Assembly (NCBI GenBank): GCA_030765555.1
Contig: JAVCCI010000067.1
Span: forward strand, 1-18,277
DNA length: 18,277 nucleotides
Direction: 5' to 3'
From: Candidatus Kappaea frigidicola
GTDB lineage: Bacteria > Omnitrophota > Gorgyraeia > JAGLLT01
Part shown: positions 1 through 7,229 of the stretch, one piece after another
How positions within the stretch are numbered: position 1 is the first letter of the stretch
How the letters are laid out: every line of letters begins with the position of its first letter
The notes under the pieces: generated by a model
Database searches by the model: none
Seen by the model: the letters and a program-made list of their open reading frames with translations, nothing else
Told to the model about the DNA's origin: nothing
Position numbers and translations under genes: made by a program

Positions 1-777
1 ATAGCGGTAAAGTTCAAAAACACTCATAAATTGTGTTTGGTGTTTTGAGCGAGCAAAATCTTTTGGTTTCTCATTGGGAGGCCAAATTTTCTCTTTAAAA
101 TATGCTGGAGCTCCAACCCTGGCACCTGTTTTAGTTAATCTGTAAATTGCGCAATCATAAAGTATCCATTTATCATTAATATATTCGGCCTTGTCTGCCG
201 TAATTCTCGCCGTTAAATTCCCTTGATCATCATGCTGAAGAATAATTAAACCATTTAAAGTTACAGTTCTAGTGTTATAGTTTTTAGCGTAATATATTCG
301 ATAGTCAGCACCATATAAAGTTACATCTTTTATAATTTCAATGCGTTCATTTTTTCCCGGTTTTTCAATTTGTTCATTTTTAATAGTGTTATATCTTTGA
401 TAGGCATTAGGGACAAATTCATTATCTATAACGAAAGATAAAAGGCTTATAATTAATCCCATGAATAAATAGGGTGCAATGATTGATAGTGTGCTTATGC
501 CACCAGCTTTCATAGCAATAATTTCATTTTGTCTATTGAGATTACCTAAACTATAAAGAGTAGCAAGAAGAGCAGATATAGGGGTTACAATAGTGAAAAT
601 TGATGGAAGAAAAGCACTGTAATATTGCAATAGAATCTTTATACCTACTTGTTGTTCAATGATATCATCTAAGTTGGCAAAAAGATCAATTATTATAAAT
701 AGAAATAAAAAAAGAGTAAGGCAAAATAAAAAAACAGGGATAAATTCCTTTAGGATATGTTTATCTATGAGTTTCAT
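1..777 (-). CDS. lptG: LptG-like LPS export permease (partial; C-terminus beyond left edge)
   Basis: This is one of two LptF/LptG-family (YjgP/YjgQ) inner-membrane permeases that, with the LptB ATPase, lift lipopolysaccharide from the inner membrane into the LptC-A-D bridge. The first 259 codons are visible, with ATG at 777-775. Residues 1-110 hold a family-typical amphipathic start (MKLIDKHILKEF), several hydrophobic segments and the signature stretch NEIIAMKAGG. A polar, beta-rich periplasmic (jellyroll-like) part follows. The C-terminal membrane segments lie outside the window. The gene starts 7 bp after the stop of lptF, so the two are surely co-transcribed. Assignment as LptG rather than a second LptF rests mainly on its downstream position. 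Family call is very safe, subunit call moderate. Confidence 0.9.
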   Translation of the reverse strand, partial: MKLIDKHILKEFIPVFLFCLTLFLFLFIIIDLFANLDDIIEQQVGIKILLQYYSAFLPSIFTIVTPISALLATLYSLGNLNRQNEIIAMKAGGISTLSIIAPYLFMGLIISLLSFVIDNEFVPNAYQRYNTIKNEQIEKPGKNERIEIIKDVTLYGADYRIYYAKNYNTRTVTLNGLIILQHDDQGNLTARITADKAEYINDKWILYDCAIYRLTKTGARVGAPAYFKEKIWPPNEKPKDFARSKHQTQFMSVFELYRY

Positions 778-784
778 TTATTAT

Positions 785-1873
785 TTATCTTTCAACCGTT
801 TTGACAATCAGTATTAAGCCTGTGATTATCAGCACTATATTGGGCAATTCAGTCCCTAATGCTGGCCACACTAAGCCTCGAGCAGCTATTGCACTTCCAG
901 CAGCTAATAACACATAATAAAGTATAATGATAATTAATCCTATTGCAAAGCCAGCTAATTTTGAACCTTTTTTGGTTTTAATAGCTAGAGGAAGAGCAAT
1001 AATTACAAAGGCCAAATTAGCAAAGGCTAATGAAACTTTTTTATGAACTTCAATTACAAGTTCAATAGGGTCAACATTAAATTTTTCCAAATTTGCAATT
1101 TTAGCCCCTAGCTCTTCTATATTCATATCCTTAGGTTTTTTTTGAATTTTAGCTGGTTGTGTTTGAGATAGATCAAGAGTTATATAATAAGTTTTAAATT
1201 TAAGCTGGTAAAAATCGTTTGGATTATCTGGGTCTGGTTCATCCGAGCTTCCATCGATTAATTTTAACTTTATAATATTATTGTCTTTTACAGTTAAAAA
1301 TTCGCCTTCGCGGGCAACAATTGTTCTAGGAGGTTTATCAGGTCTAGTCTCGAATATTTTTATTCCCTTTAGTTTATTTCTATTAACACTGTCAACGAAA
1401 ACTATATGATTATCAAAATGAATGAAGGTGCCATCATCAATGAGGCTTACCGGACTTGAAGCAGCAATTCTGGTTAAAATAACCCGGGAAGCAAAGTGTG
1501 CGGCGGTTGCTAATCGATCATTTAAAATTACAGAAAATAAACTAAAAATTATACCAACTATAATAATAGGATAGATAATCCTATATAGGCTAAAGCCACT
1601 AGCTGTCATTGCTAATATTTCGTTATCAGAAGATATGCGGCCAAAACTAAGCAAAATAGCCATTAACAAGGATATCGGTAGGGCGTATCGTAATAGATAG
1701 GGGATCCAAGTACCAAATAATTTTAAAATATCAAGAAGTGATACTCCGGGAGCTATAATTTTATCAGCTTGATGAATAAGGTTAGCTACCAGCATAATAA
1801 ACATTAATACAGATAATGAAAGTATAAAAGGTCCGCCAACTTCTTTTAGTACGTAATTTCTAAGTATTTTCAT
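785..1873 (-). CDS. lptF: LptF-like LPS export permease
   Basis: A 362-residue YjgP/YjgQ-family permease of normal length, the presumed partner of the downstream lptG in the LptB2FG exporter. The N-terminus (MKILRNYVLKEV) leads into transmembrane segments near residues 15-35, 55-75 and 100-120. The family signature SSDNEILAMTASG lies between the second and third. Residues about 125-260 are a hydrophilic periplasmic beta domain, and about 280-360 hold three further hydrophobic segments, giving the usual six-helix layout. Its ATG directly abuts the TAA of comF with no spacer, so translation is probably coupled. Family membership is clear; F versus G is inferred from gene order. Confidence 0.93.
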   Translation of the reverse strand: MKILRNYVLKEVGGPFILSLSVLMFIMLVANLIHQADKIIAPGVSLLDILKLFGTWIPYLLRYALPISLLMAILLSFGRISSDNEILAMTASGFSLYRIIYPIIIVGIIFSLFSVILNDRLATAAHFASRVILTRIAASSPVSLIDDGTFIHFDNHIVFVDSVNRNKLKGIKIFETRPDKPPRTIVAREGEFLTVKDNNIIKLKLIDGSSDEPDPDNPNDFYQLKFKTYYITLDLSQTQPAKIQKKPKDMNIEELGAKIANLEKFNVDPIELVIEVHKKVSLAFANLAFVIIALPLAIKTKKGSKLAGFAIGLIIIILYYVLLAAGSAIAARGLVWPALGTELPNIVLIITGLILIVKTVER

Positions 1874-2590
1874 TTAATTTCCACCCGCCAGAGCAAGAGC
1901 GAAAACACTGCAAGCTCCGGCTTGCTTAAGACAACCAGCACACTCATTAAGCGTGGAGCCAGTTGTTAGCACATCATCTATTATTAAAATATTTTTATCT
2001 TTTACCAAATTATCTTTTCTCACCTTAAATGACCCCGTTAAATTAGATAATCTTTCGTGCCCAGTAACTTCTACTTGAGGTCTTGTTGGCTTTGTTTTTA
2101 AAAGTACATTATCTAATATCTTCATTTTGAAGCGTTTAGCTATTTTTCTAGCGATAAGCTCTGATTGGTTAAAATCACGCTGCATTTTCTTCTGTCTAGT
2201 GAGCGGAACATAAGTTATGCAATCAATCTCACTTAAAGCAATAAATTTTTCAGCAAAATTGCAACAGAGATTAGCGATAAAATTTAAAACTGCTAATTTA
2301 TTATTATATTTTAATCTATGAATCAAAGTTCTTATAACCCCTTGGTAACTACACACAATCCAAGCTCTATCTATCTGCGACAAATTCTGATGTTTATTCT
2401 TGCAGGAGTATTTACCAGTTTGAAGTGGTCTGCCGCATTTATTGCAAAAAGGAGGCAGATTTATTTCAATATCATGTCTGCAATCAAGGCATATGCTGTC
2501 TATGGTGTTGTAGTCAAGGGCCGTGTTGCATATTTGACATTTAAGAGGATATATTAAATTAATAAAAGACTTATAGGATAAAAATGCCAT
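1874..2590 (-). CDS. comF: ComF-family phosphoribosyltransferase-like protein
   Basis: A 238-residue ComF/GntX-type protein, a relative of type I phosphoribosyltransferases linked in other bacteria to DNA uptake. The N-terminal zinc-ribbon region has cysteine pairs C18/C21, C34/C37 and C49/C52, plus C63. The C-terminal half carries the PRPP-binding motif ILIIDDVLTTGST, with acidic pair D205-D206 and T209/T210/S212/T213, and the upstream signature RDFNQSELIA at about 138-147. It is the first gene of the comF-lptF-lptG unit. The start is fixed by the family N-terminus and by the absence of another methionine before residue 136. No ribosome-binding site precedes it; the promoter lies immediately upstream. 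Competence function is not shown by this window. Confidence 0.92.
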   Translation of the reverse strand: MAFLSYKSFINLIYPLKCQICNTALDYNTIDSICLDCRHDIEINLPPFCNKCGRPLQTGKYSCKNKHQNLSQIDRAWIVCSYQGVIRTLIHRLKYNNKLAVLNFIANLCCNFAEKFIALSEIDCITYVPLTRQKKMQRDFNQSELIARKIAKRFKMKILDNVLLKTKPTRPQVEVTGHERLSNLTGSFKVRKDNLVKDKNILIIDDVLTTGSTLNECAGCLKQAGACSVFALALAGGN

Positions 2591-2598
2591 CGAAAATA

Positions 2599-2627
2599 AC
2601 TATAACATCAACCACAAAATTTGTCAA
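2599..2627 (-). promoter_or_regulatory. Sigma-70-type promoter of comF-lptF-lptG
   Basis: Read on the minus strand, TTGACA (2627-2622) is followed by a 17-nt spacer and TATAGT (2604-2599). Only 8 nt separate the -10 box from the comF ATG at 2590. A start point about 7 nt past the -10 box falls at 2592, giving a leader of 0-2 nt and thus an effectively leaderless mRNA. This agrees with the lack of a Shine-Dalgarno sequence. Confidence 0.75.
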
Positions 2628-2673
2628 TCATCGATATTTGCACTCCTGTATTTAAAGATAATACATAAAAAGG

Positions 2674-2701
2674 TTGATTTTTGAGCTAAAATGAATAGAA
2701 T
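2674..2701 (+). promoter_or_regulatory. Putative promoter of the HD-GYP gene
   Basis: TTGATT at 2674-2679 and TAGAAT at 2696-2701 are separated by 16 nt, a fair match to a sigma-70-type promoter. A start near 2708 would give a leader of about 198 nt before the ATG at 2906. It lies back to back with the comF promoter. The match is weaker than those at comF and upstream of kamA. Confidence 0.45.
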
Positions 2702-2707
2702 ATATAT

Positions 2708-2905
2708 AGAGGCAGTGATTTAGATGAACTTATTCCACTTTGCATTTTTTCCCTGAGCACAACTTCAGATTTTTCAGGGAAATTCGGGTAGGGTTTATAT
2801 CCCCTCTACATTCTTTTTTTGATGCAAGAATGGGGGATTAATTCGACCGTATGATTTACGTTCCTTGGCAGTCATGTAAATCATGGTCTCATTAAGGAGA
2901 TATGT
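2708..2905 (+). ncRNA. Structured 5' leader with three inverted repeats, function unknown
   Basis: The leader holds three hairpins in a row. Hairpin A pairs TTTCCCTGA (2748-2756) with TCAGGGAAA (2774-2782), 9 perfect base pairs. Hairpin B pairs ATCCCC (2799-2804) and CATTCTT (2809-2815) with AAGAATGGGGGAT (2826-2838), leaving a 4-nt bulge. Hairpin C pairs TTAAT (2838-2842), GACC (2845-2848) and ATGATTTAC (2851-2859) with GTAAATCAT (2876-2884), GGTC (2885-2888) and ATTAA (2891-2895), with a 2-nt bulge and an internal loop. The base of hairpin C includes the first two A residues of the ribosome-binding site AAGGAG (2894-2899), so folding could affect translation of the HD-GYP gene. It matches no riboswitch class I know. 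Together with 2591-2707, this accounts for the whole gap between comF and the HD-GYP gene. Confidence 0.5.
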
Positions 2906-4345
2906 ATGACTAAAATTGCTTTTAAGTCACTTAGTGAGCAAGGTATACTTGAGAAGTTAATTATTTCCATTCTTTTAATGGCTATCATTCCCCTAGTTTT
3001 GGTAATCTATATTCTTCATACGGAGGCTTTTAGTGTTATTCAAAAGTCCCATATAAAAGTTATTATTTTTTTTATGATCGCCTCTATTTCTGTAGGGTAT
3101 TTTCTAAGTCGTAGAATTGTGGTGTCAGTTTTACAGTTAGTTCAAGATGTTAAGGGCATTACACATGGCAATTATGATAAGCGCATTATCGTTTCAGATA
3201 ATGATGAAATTAGTATGTTGGCACAATATTTTAATCAGATTACTGATGAATTAGAAAAGAACATTAAGGATTTACATGAATCAAAGAAGGTAATTCAAAA
3301 AGTTCTCTTGCGCATTGGGACAGCTATGTCTTCTGATCAAACTCTGGACAATATTTTAGAGTTAACTATTGAAACTTCAATTCAAGCACTTGGTGCTACT
3401 TCAGGAGCTATTTTTATAAAAGATAAGAGTGGTTGTCTTAGAGTAATGATATCTTCTGGTCTTGATAAAGAAATTGCATCCCACATGAAGATTGAAAAAG
3501 GCGAAGGCTTTGTGGGTAATGTATTTGAAACAGGTAAGGCAGGTTCTATTGAATTTACTCAGAAAGACATATCGTTTGAGAAAAAAATAGGTTTAGCTCA
3601 AAAGTCTTTAATGTGTGCATCCCTAATTGCCAAAGGTAAAGCTATTGGGATTATTACTATAGAGGATAAAAAGGCAAATAGAAGATTTAATGAAGAAGAC
3701 GATATTATTTTATTAGAAAATTTAGCTGGCCAAGTTGCAATTGCCATTGAAAACAATCGTCTTAACCAGGATATTGAAAGTACATATTTAGAAACTATTT
3801 CTACTCTTGCTTTAGCGGTTGAAGCTAAAGATCCATATACAAGAGGCCATGCAAAAAGAGTAGCTGATTATTCTTTAAAAATGGCAGATGAATTTGCTTT
3901 AGATAAGGCTACCAAAAATATGTTAAGAGATGCTGCTTTACTGCATGATATAGGTAAAATAGGTGTTAAGGATGATATTTTACTTAAGCCCGGTAAGCTT
4001 ACATCTGAAGAAAGACGTCATATGGAACTTCATCCCATAATAGGAGAAAATATCCTCAGACCTATTCATTCTTTGTCTAAAATTGCCCACTTAGTTAGAC
4101 ATCATCATGAGAGAGTAGATGGAAGTGGTTATCCGGATGGATTAAGTAAAGAGGATTTGACTTTGCCGCTTAAGATTATGACTGCAGCTGATGCTTATGA
4201 TGCCATGACTTCTAATAGGCCCTATAGAAACGCCATGACACATGAAGAAGCAATAAAGGAGCTACAAAGGTGCAGTGGCAGTTATTTTGATCCAAAGGTC
4301 GTTGAAGTATTCGTAAATACAGTAATAGAAGATGATAAAAAGTAA
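2906..4345 (+). CDS. Membrane HAMP-GAF-HD-GYP protein, probable c-di-GMP phosphodiesterase
   Basis: A 479-residue signalling enzyme expected to hydrolyse cyclic di-GMP. Two transmembrane segments lie at about 17-37 and 52-68, joined by only some 15 residues, so there is no extracytoplasmic sensor domain. They lead into a HAMP linker (about 69-120), a short helical connector and a GAF domain (about 138-283), the likely ligand-sensing module. The HD-GYP domain (about 295-475) keeps H315, the catalytic HD pair H347-D348 in LLHDIGKIG, the histidines of VRHHHERVDGSGYP, and the GYP triad at 408-410. These residues predict activity. AAGGAG sits 6 nt before the ATG. It is preceded by a long structured leader and followed by a non-coding gap, so it is probably monocistronic. 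Confidence 0.93.
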   Translation: MTKIAFKSLSEQGILEKLIISILLMAIIPLVLVIYILHTEAFSVIQKSHIKVIIFFMIASISVGYFLSRRIVVSVLQLVQDVKGITHGNYDKRIIVSDNDEISMLAQYFNQITDELEKNIKDLHESKKVIQKVLLRIGTAMSSDQTLDNILELTIETSIQALGATSGAIFIKDKSGCLRVMISSGLDKEIASHMKIEKGEGFVGNVFETGKAGSIEFTQKDISFEKKIGLAQKSLMCASLIAKGKAIGIITIEDKKANRRFNEEDDIILLENLAGQVAIAIENNRLNQDIESTYLETISTLALAVEAKDPYTRGHAKRVADYSLKMADEFALDKATKNMLRDAALLHDIGKIGVKDDILLKPGKLTSEERRHMELHPIIGENILRPIHSLSKIAHLVRHHHERVDGSGYPDGLSKEDLTLPLKIMTAADAYDAMTSNRPYRNAMTHEEAIKELQRCSGSYFDPKVVEVFVNTVIEDDKK

Positions 4346-4476
4346 CATATTGAAATATTATTGAAAGATTCCGTAAGGTTAATAAATTCATATCCTATTG
4401 AAAATAAGTCATTTATAAATCAAATCTCTTTTAATTATCCCAACAAGAAATTACACCAAAAAACAATATTATTATC

Positions 4477-4504
4477 TTGACATAGTAGGCTTTAAAGATA
4501 TAGT
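4477..4504 (+). promoter_or_regulatory. Upstream promoter (P1) of the antiporter gene run
   Basis: TTGACA at 4477-4482 and TATAGT at 4499-4504 are spaced by 16 nt. Both boxes are near consensus. Initiation near 4511 would give a leader of about 105 nt. Confidence 0.6.
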
Positions 4505-4544
4505 AATTGATTAAAATATATGGCTATAAATAATATAAATACTA

Positions 4545-4573
4545 TTGAATAATATCTCATAACGTGTTATTAT
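4545..4573 (+). promoter_or_regulatory. Downstream promoter (P2) of the antiporter gene run
   Basis: TTGAAT at 4545-4550 and TATTAT at 4568-4573 are separated by an ideal 17-nt spacer. Initiation near 4580 would give a leader of about 37 nt before the ATG at 4617. Together with P1 this suggests tandem promoters. Confidence 0.55.
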
Positions 4574-4616
4574 AGTTTATGTTAATCATTAAGAGATAAT
4601 AAAAAAGTAGGGCGGG

Positions 4617-5849
4617 ATGGATTCAATTTTAATAGTTGGAATCATAATTTTTTGCGGTTTTATTTTTGGCGAAGTAGCCAAAAAAGCCAAATTACCCAAA
4701 GTTACCGGCTATATTTTAGCCGGTGTTTTTTTGAATCCAGGTTTATTTCACATCATTCCTGAGAATTTTGTAACTCATACAGAAGTTGTCACTAATATCT
4801 CGCTTTCGGTGATTACCTTTTCAGTGGGGGGTACACTTTTATTTTCTAAGATAAAGAAATTAGGCAAAAGCATCCTCTGTATAACTGTTTTTGAAGGTGA
4901 GTTTGCTTTTTTTGCAATTATAATTGGATTTTTATTAATCAGTCCTTATTTTGTGCATATTCCCAATGCAGGTTGGTTTACAGTCTTTATTCCTATGGCT
5001 ATTCTTCTGGGATCTTTGGGGGCTCCCACTGATCCTTCAGCAACTTTAGCAGTCAAAGAAGAATATAATGCCTCTGGCAGAGTAACTCAGACTGTAATGA
5101 GTGTAGCCGCCTTTGACGACGTTTTAGGGATAATCAACTATTCCATAGCTATTGCCTTGGCGCAGGTTTTTATTTCTCATCAGGGTCTAAATACATATAA
5201 TTCATTTATTCAACCCCTTATGGTTATTAGCGGGGCAATGGTTTTGGGAGTTTTCCTTGGGTTTTTGCTTAACTTTGTCACAAACTTTATAAGCAAAGAG
5301 ACCGAAGGGGTATATGTAGTAATAATTTTAGGATTGCTTTGCATTTGTTATGGAGTAGCAACATTAATTCAGGTTAATCAACTATTGGCAGTGATGGTTA
5401 TGGGTGCTGTAGTAGTTAATTATAATAAGAAGCAACACTTGATATTTAAAGTGCTGGAACGCTATACGGATGAATTAATTTTTGTGTTATTCTTTACTTT
5501 AAGTGGTATGTACCTGGATTTTACCGTTTTAAGAACAGCTTTAGTGCTAGTTCTCTTTTTCATAATTTTCAGGACTATAGGGAAAGTTTTTGGCACAACC
5601 TTGGGAGCTATCATTTCAAAGGCACCTGAAAATGTTAAGAAGTATACATCAGGTGGCTTAATTCCTCAGGGTGGTATAGTTGTGGGTTTAGCTCTTATTA
5701 TGAAGCAGAATCCAGCTTTTGATGCGTTTTCGGATATTATTATAAGTGTAGTTATCGGAGCTACAATTTTTCATGAAATAATTGGGCCTATTACAACTAA
5801 AATATCTTTATCAAGAGCAGGTGAAATTCCAATAAGAGGGAAAATTTAA
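4617..5849 (+). CDS. CPA2-type monovalent cation/H+ antiporter
   Basis: A 410-residue Na+/H+ exchanger-domain protein (PF00999) with about 12 hydrophobic segments, expected to swap Na+ or K+ for H+ across the inner membrane. Motif GAPTDPSATLAV (from 135) marks the unwound helix region. AAFDDVLG places the acidic pair D167-D168 in the ion-binding helix; two acidic residues there are typical of electrogenic CPA2 members. It ends soon after the membrane domain, without the cytosolic Rossmann (RCK_N/TrkA-N) domain of KefB/KefC. That makes the RCK_C protein two genes downstream a possible regulator. The translation signal is a modest AGGG at 4609-4612. The ion cannot be told from sequence. Confidence 0.85.
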   Translation: MDSILIVGIIIFCGFIFGEVAKKAKLPKVTGYILAGVFLNPGLFHIIPENFVTHTEVVTNISLSVITFSVGGTLLFSKIKKLGKSILCITVFEGEFAFFAIIIGFLLISPYFVHIPNAGWFTVFIPMAILLGSLGAPTDPSATLAVKEEYNASGRVTQTVMSVAAFDDVLGIINYSIAIALAQVFISHQGLNTYNSFIQPLMVISGAMVLGVFLGFLLNFVTNFISKETEGVYVVIILGLLCICYGVATLIQVNQLLAVMVMGAVVVNYNKKQHLIFKVLERYTDELIFVLFFTLSGMYLDFTVLRTALVLVLFFIIFRTIGKVFGTTLGAIISKAPENVKKYTSGGLIPQGGIVVGLALIMKQNPAFDAFSDIIISVVIGATIFHEIIGPITTKISLSRAGEIPIRGKI

Positions 5850-5850
5850 A

Positions 5851-7218
5851 ATGGTAGAAAAAAAAGATAAAAACAGATTTGTTATTGTGATTGCATTTAT
5901 TGCAGCTTTAGCTGGACTTCTTTTTGGTTATGATACTGGTGTTATTTCTGGAGCTATTCTTTTTATTAAAGATAAATTTGGCCTGACTGATTTCACAGAA
6001 GAGATGACCGTTAGTTCTGTTCTTCTGGGGGCGGTAATTGGTGCAGCTATAAGTGGCGTTATTGCTGATAAGTTTGGAAGAAAAAAGAGCATTATCGTGA
6101 CTGCAGTGATATTTTCTATTGCCGCTTTGGGTAGTGCGATAAGTGCTAACATAGATCAACTTATAATTTGTCGTTTATTTATCGGCGTTGCCATAGGCAT
6201 TGCTTCCTTTGTGGCTCCGCTTTATATTTCTGAAATTTCACCTCCAAAAATTAGAGGGGCTTTGGTATCTTTTAATCAGCTAATGATAACCTGTGGTATT
6301 GTGTTGTCTTATATTGCGGATTATTTATTGTCAGCTGATGCAGCCTGGCGTTGGATGTTTGCCTTTGGGGCTGTGCCTGCAATTATTTTGGGCATCGGCA
6401 TGTTCTTTCTGCCATATAGCCCTCGTTGGTTGGTAGCACAAGGCAGAAGAGACGAAGCTAAGGCGGTGTTAGAAAGAATTGGCGAAACTGATGTGGATAA
6501 TGATGTTAAAAATATAGAAGAGGGTATCTCAGAAGAAAGCGGGAATTGGTCTGAGCTTTTTTCGCCTTGGCTAAGACCTGTATTAATTGTAGGAATTGTT
6601 TTGGCCTTTATTCAACAGGCAACAGGTATCAATACCGTTATTTATTATGCGCCAACTATATTTGAATTTGCCGGCTTCGAGTCTCATAAGATTTCTATAC
6701 TGGCTACTGCAGGTGTTGGTGTAGTTAATGTCCTGATGACAATTGTTGCCATATTATTTATAGATAGAGTTGGTAGAAAGCCTCTTTTGTATATAGGTTT
6801 AACTGGAATGATACTAAGTTTAGGCGCATTAGGGCTTGGTTTTCAAATGGCAGGGCCTTCTGCTATTATGGAAAAAGTAACTATTATTAGTTTAGCGGTT
6901 TACATTGCTAGCTTTGCTATTAGTTTAGGTCCAATATTCTGGTTGATAATTGCTGAAATTTATCCTTTAAAGGTTAGAGGAAGAGCTATGAGTTTAGCAA
7001 CAGTTGCCAACTGGACATTTAATTTAATAGTGGCCTCAACTTTTTTAACCATTATAGAAAAAATAGGTAAGGCAGGTGCTTTTTGGCTTTATGGTATAGT
7101 TGCTATAGCTGGTTTGATATTTTGTATATTTTTTGTACCTGAAACAAAAGGGCATAGCCTTGAGGCTATTGAGAAATATTTAAAAACAAAAAAACCATTA
7201 GTTAAATTAGGTAAATAG
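5851..7218 (+). CDS. Sugar-porter family MFS transporter
   Basis: A 455-residue major facilitator of the sugar porter subfamily (XylE/GalP/AraE/IolT type), probably a sugar or polyol:H+ symporter with 12 helices. Hallmarks are GYDTGVISGA in helix 1, DKFGRKKS in loop 2-3, SPRWL at 190-194, QQATGINTVIYYAP at the start of helix 7, DRVGRKPLL in loop 8-9 and PETKG at 430-434. It starts 1 bp after the antiporter stop, with AGAGGG inside the antiporter's last codons as ribosome-binding site. Coupling to an H+-cycling antiporter would fit a proton-driven symporter. The substrate cannot be inferred. Confidence 0.93.
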   Translation: MVEKKDKNRFVIVIAFIAALAGLLFGYDTGVISGAILFIKDKFGLTDFTEEMTVSSVLLGAVIGAAISGVIADKFGRKKSIIVTAVIFSIAALGSAISANIDQLIICRLFIGVAIGIASFVAPLYISEISPPKIRGALVSFNQLMITCGIVLSYIADYLLSADAAWRWMFAFGAVPAIILGIGMFFLPYSPRWLVAQGRRDEAKAVLERIGETDVDNDVKNIEEGISEESGNWSELFSPWLRPVLIVGIVLAFIQQATGINTVIYYAPTIFEFAGFESHKISILATAGVGVVNVLMTIVAILFIDRVGRKPLLYIGLTGMILSLGALGLGFQMAGPSAIMEKVTIISLAVYIASFAISLGPIFWLIIAEIYPLKVRGRAMSLATVANWTFNLIVASTFLTIIEKIGKAGAFWLYGIVAIAGLIFCIFFVPETKGHSLEAIEKYLKTKKPLVKLGK

Positions 7219-7229
7219 GGGAAGAGTTT

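Larger units (their letters stand above)
4346..4616. other. Intergenic region with promoters, no gene seen
   Basis: This AT-rich gap of 271 bp follows the HD-GYP gene. I see no GC-rich hairpin with a T tract that would serve as an intrinsic terminator and no convincing small reading frame. Its second half holds the two promoters listed separately. A weak inverted repeat, TATCTC (4553-4558) with GAGATA (4593-4598), spans the downstream promoter. Confidence 0.5.

Noticed and set aside
2708..2905. c-di-GMP (GEMM) or another known riboswitch before the HD-GYP gene
   Set aside because: The conserved GEMM-I core and its tetraloop/receptor arrangement are not present, and no other riboswitch signature (T-box, preQ1, cobalamin, THF, yybP) was recognised. 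Kept only as an unclassified structured leader.
4346..4470. Terminator after the HD-GYP gene
   Set aside because: Only weak AT-only inverted repeats are visible; no GC stem followed by a T run.
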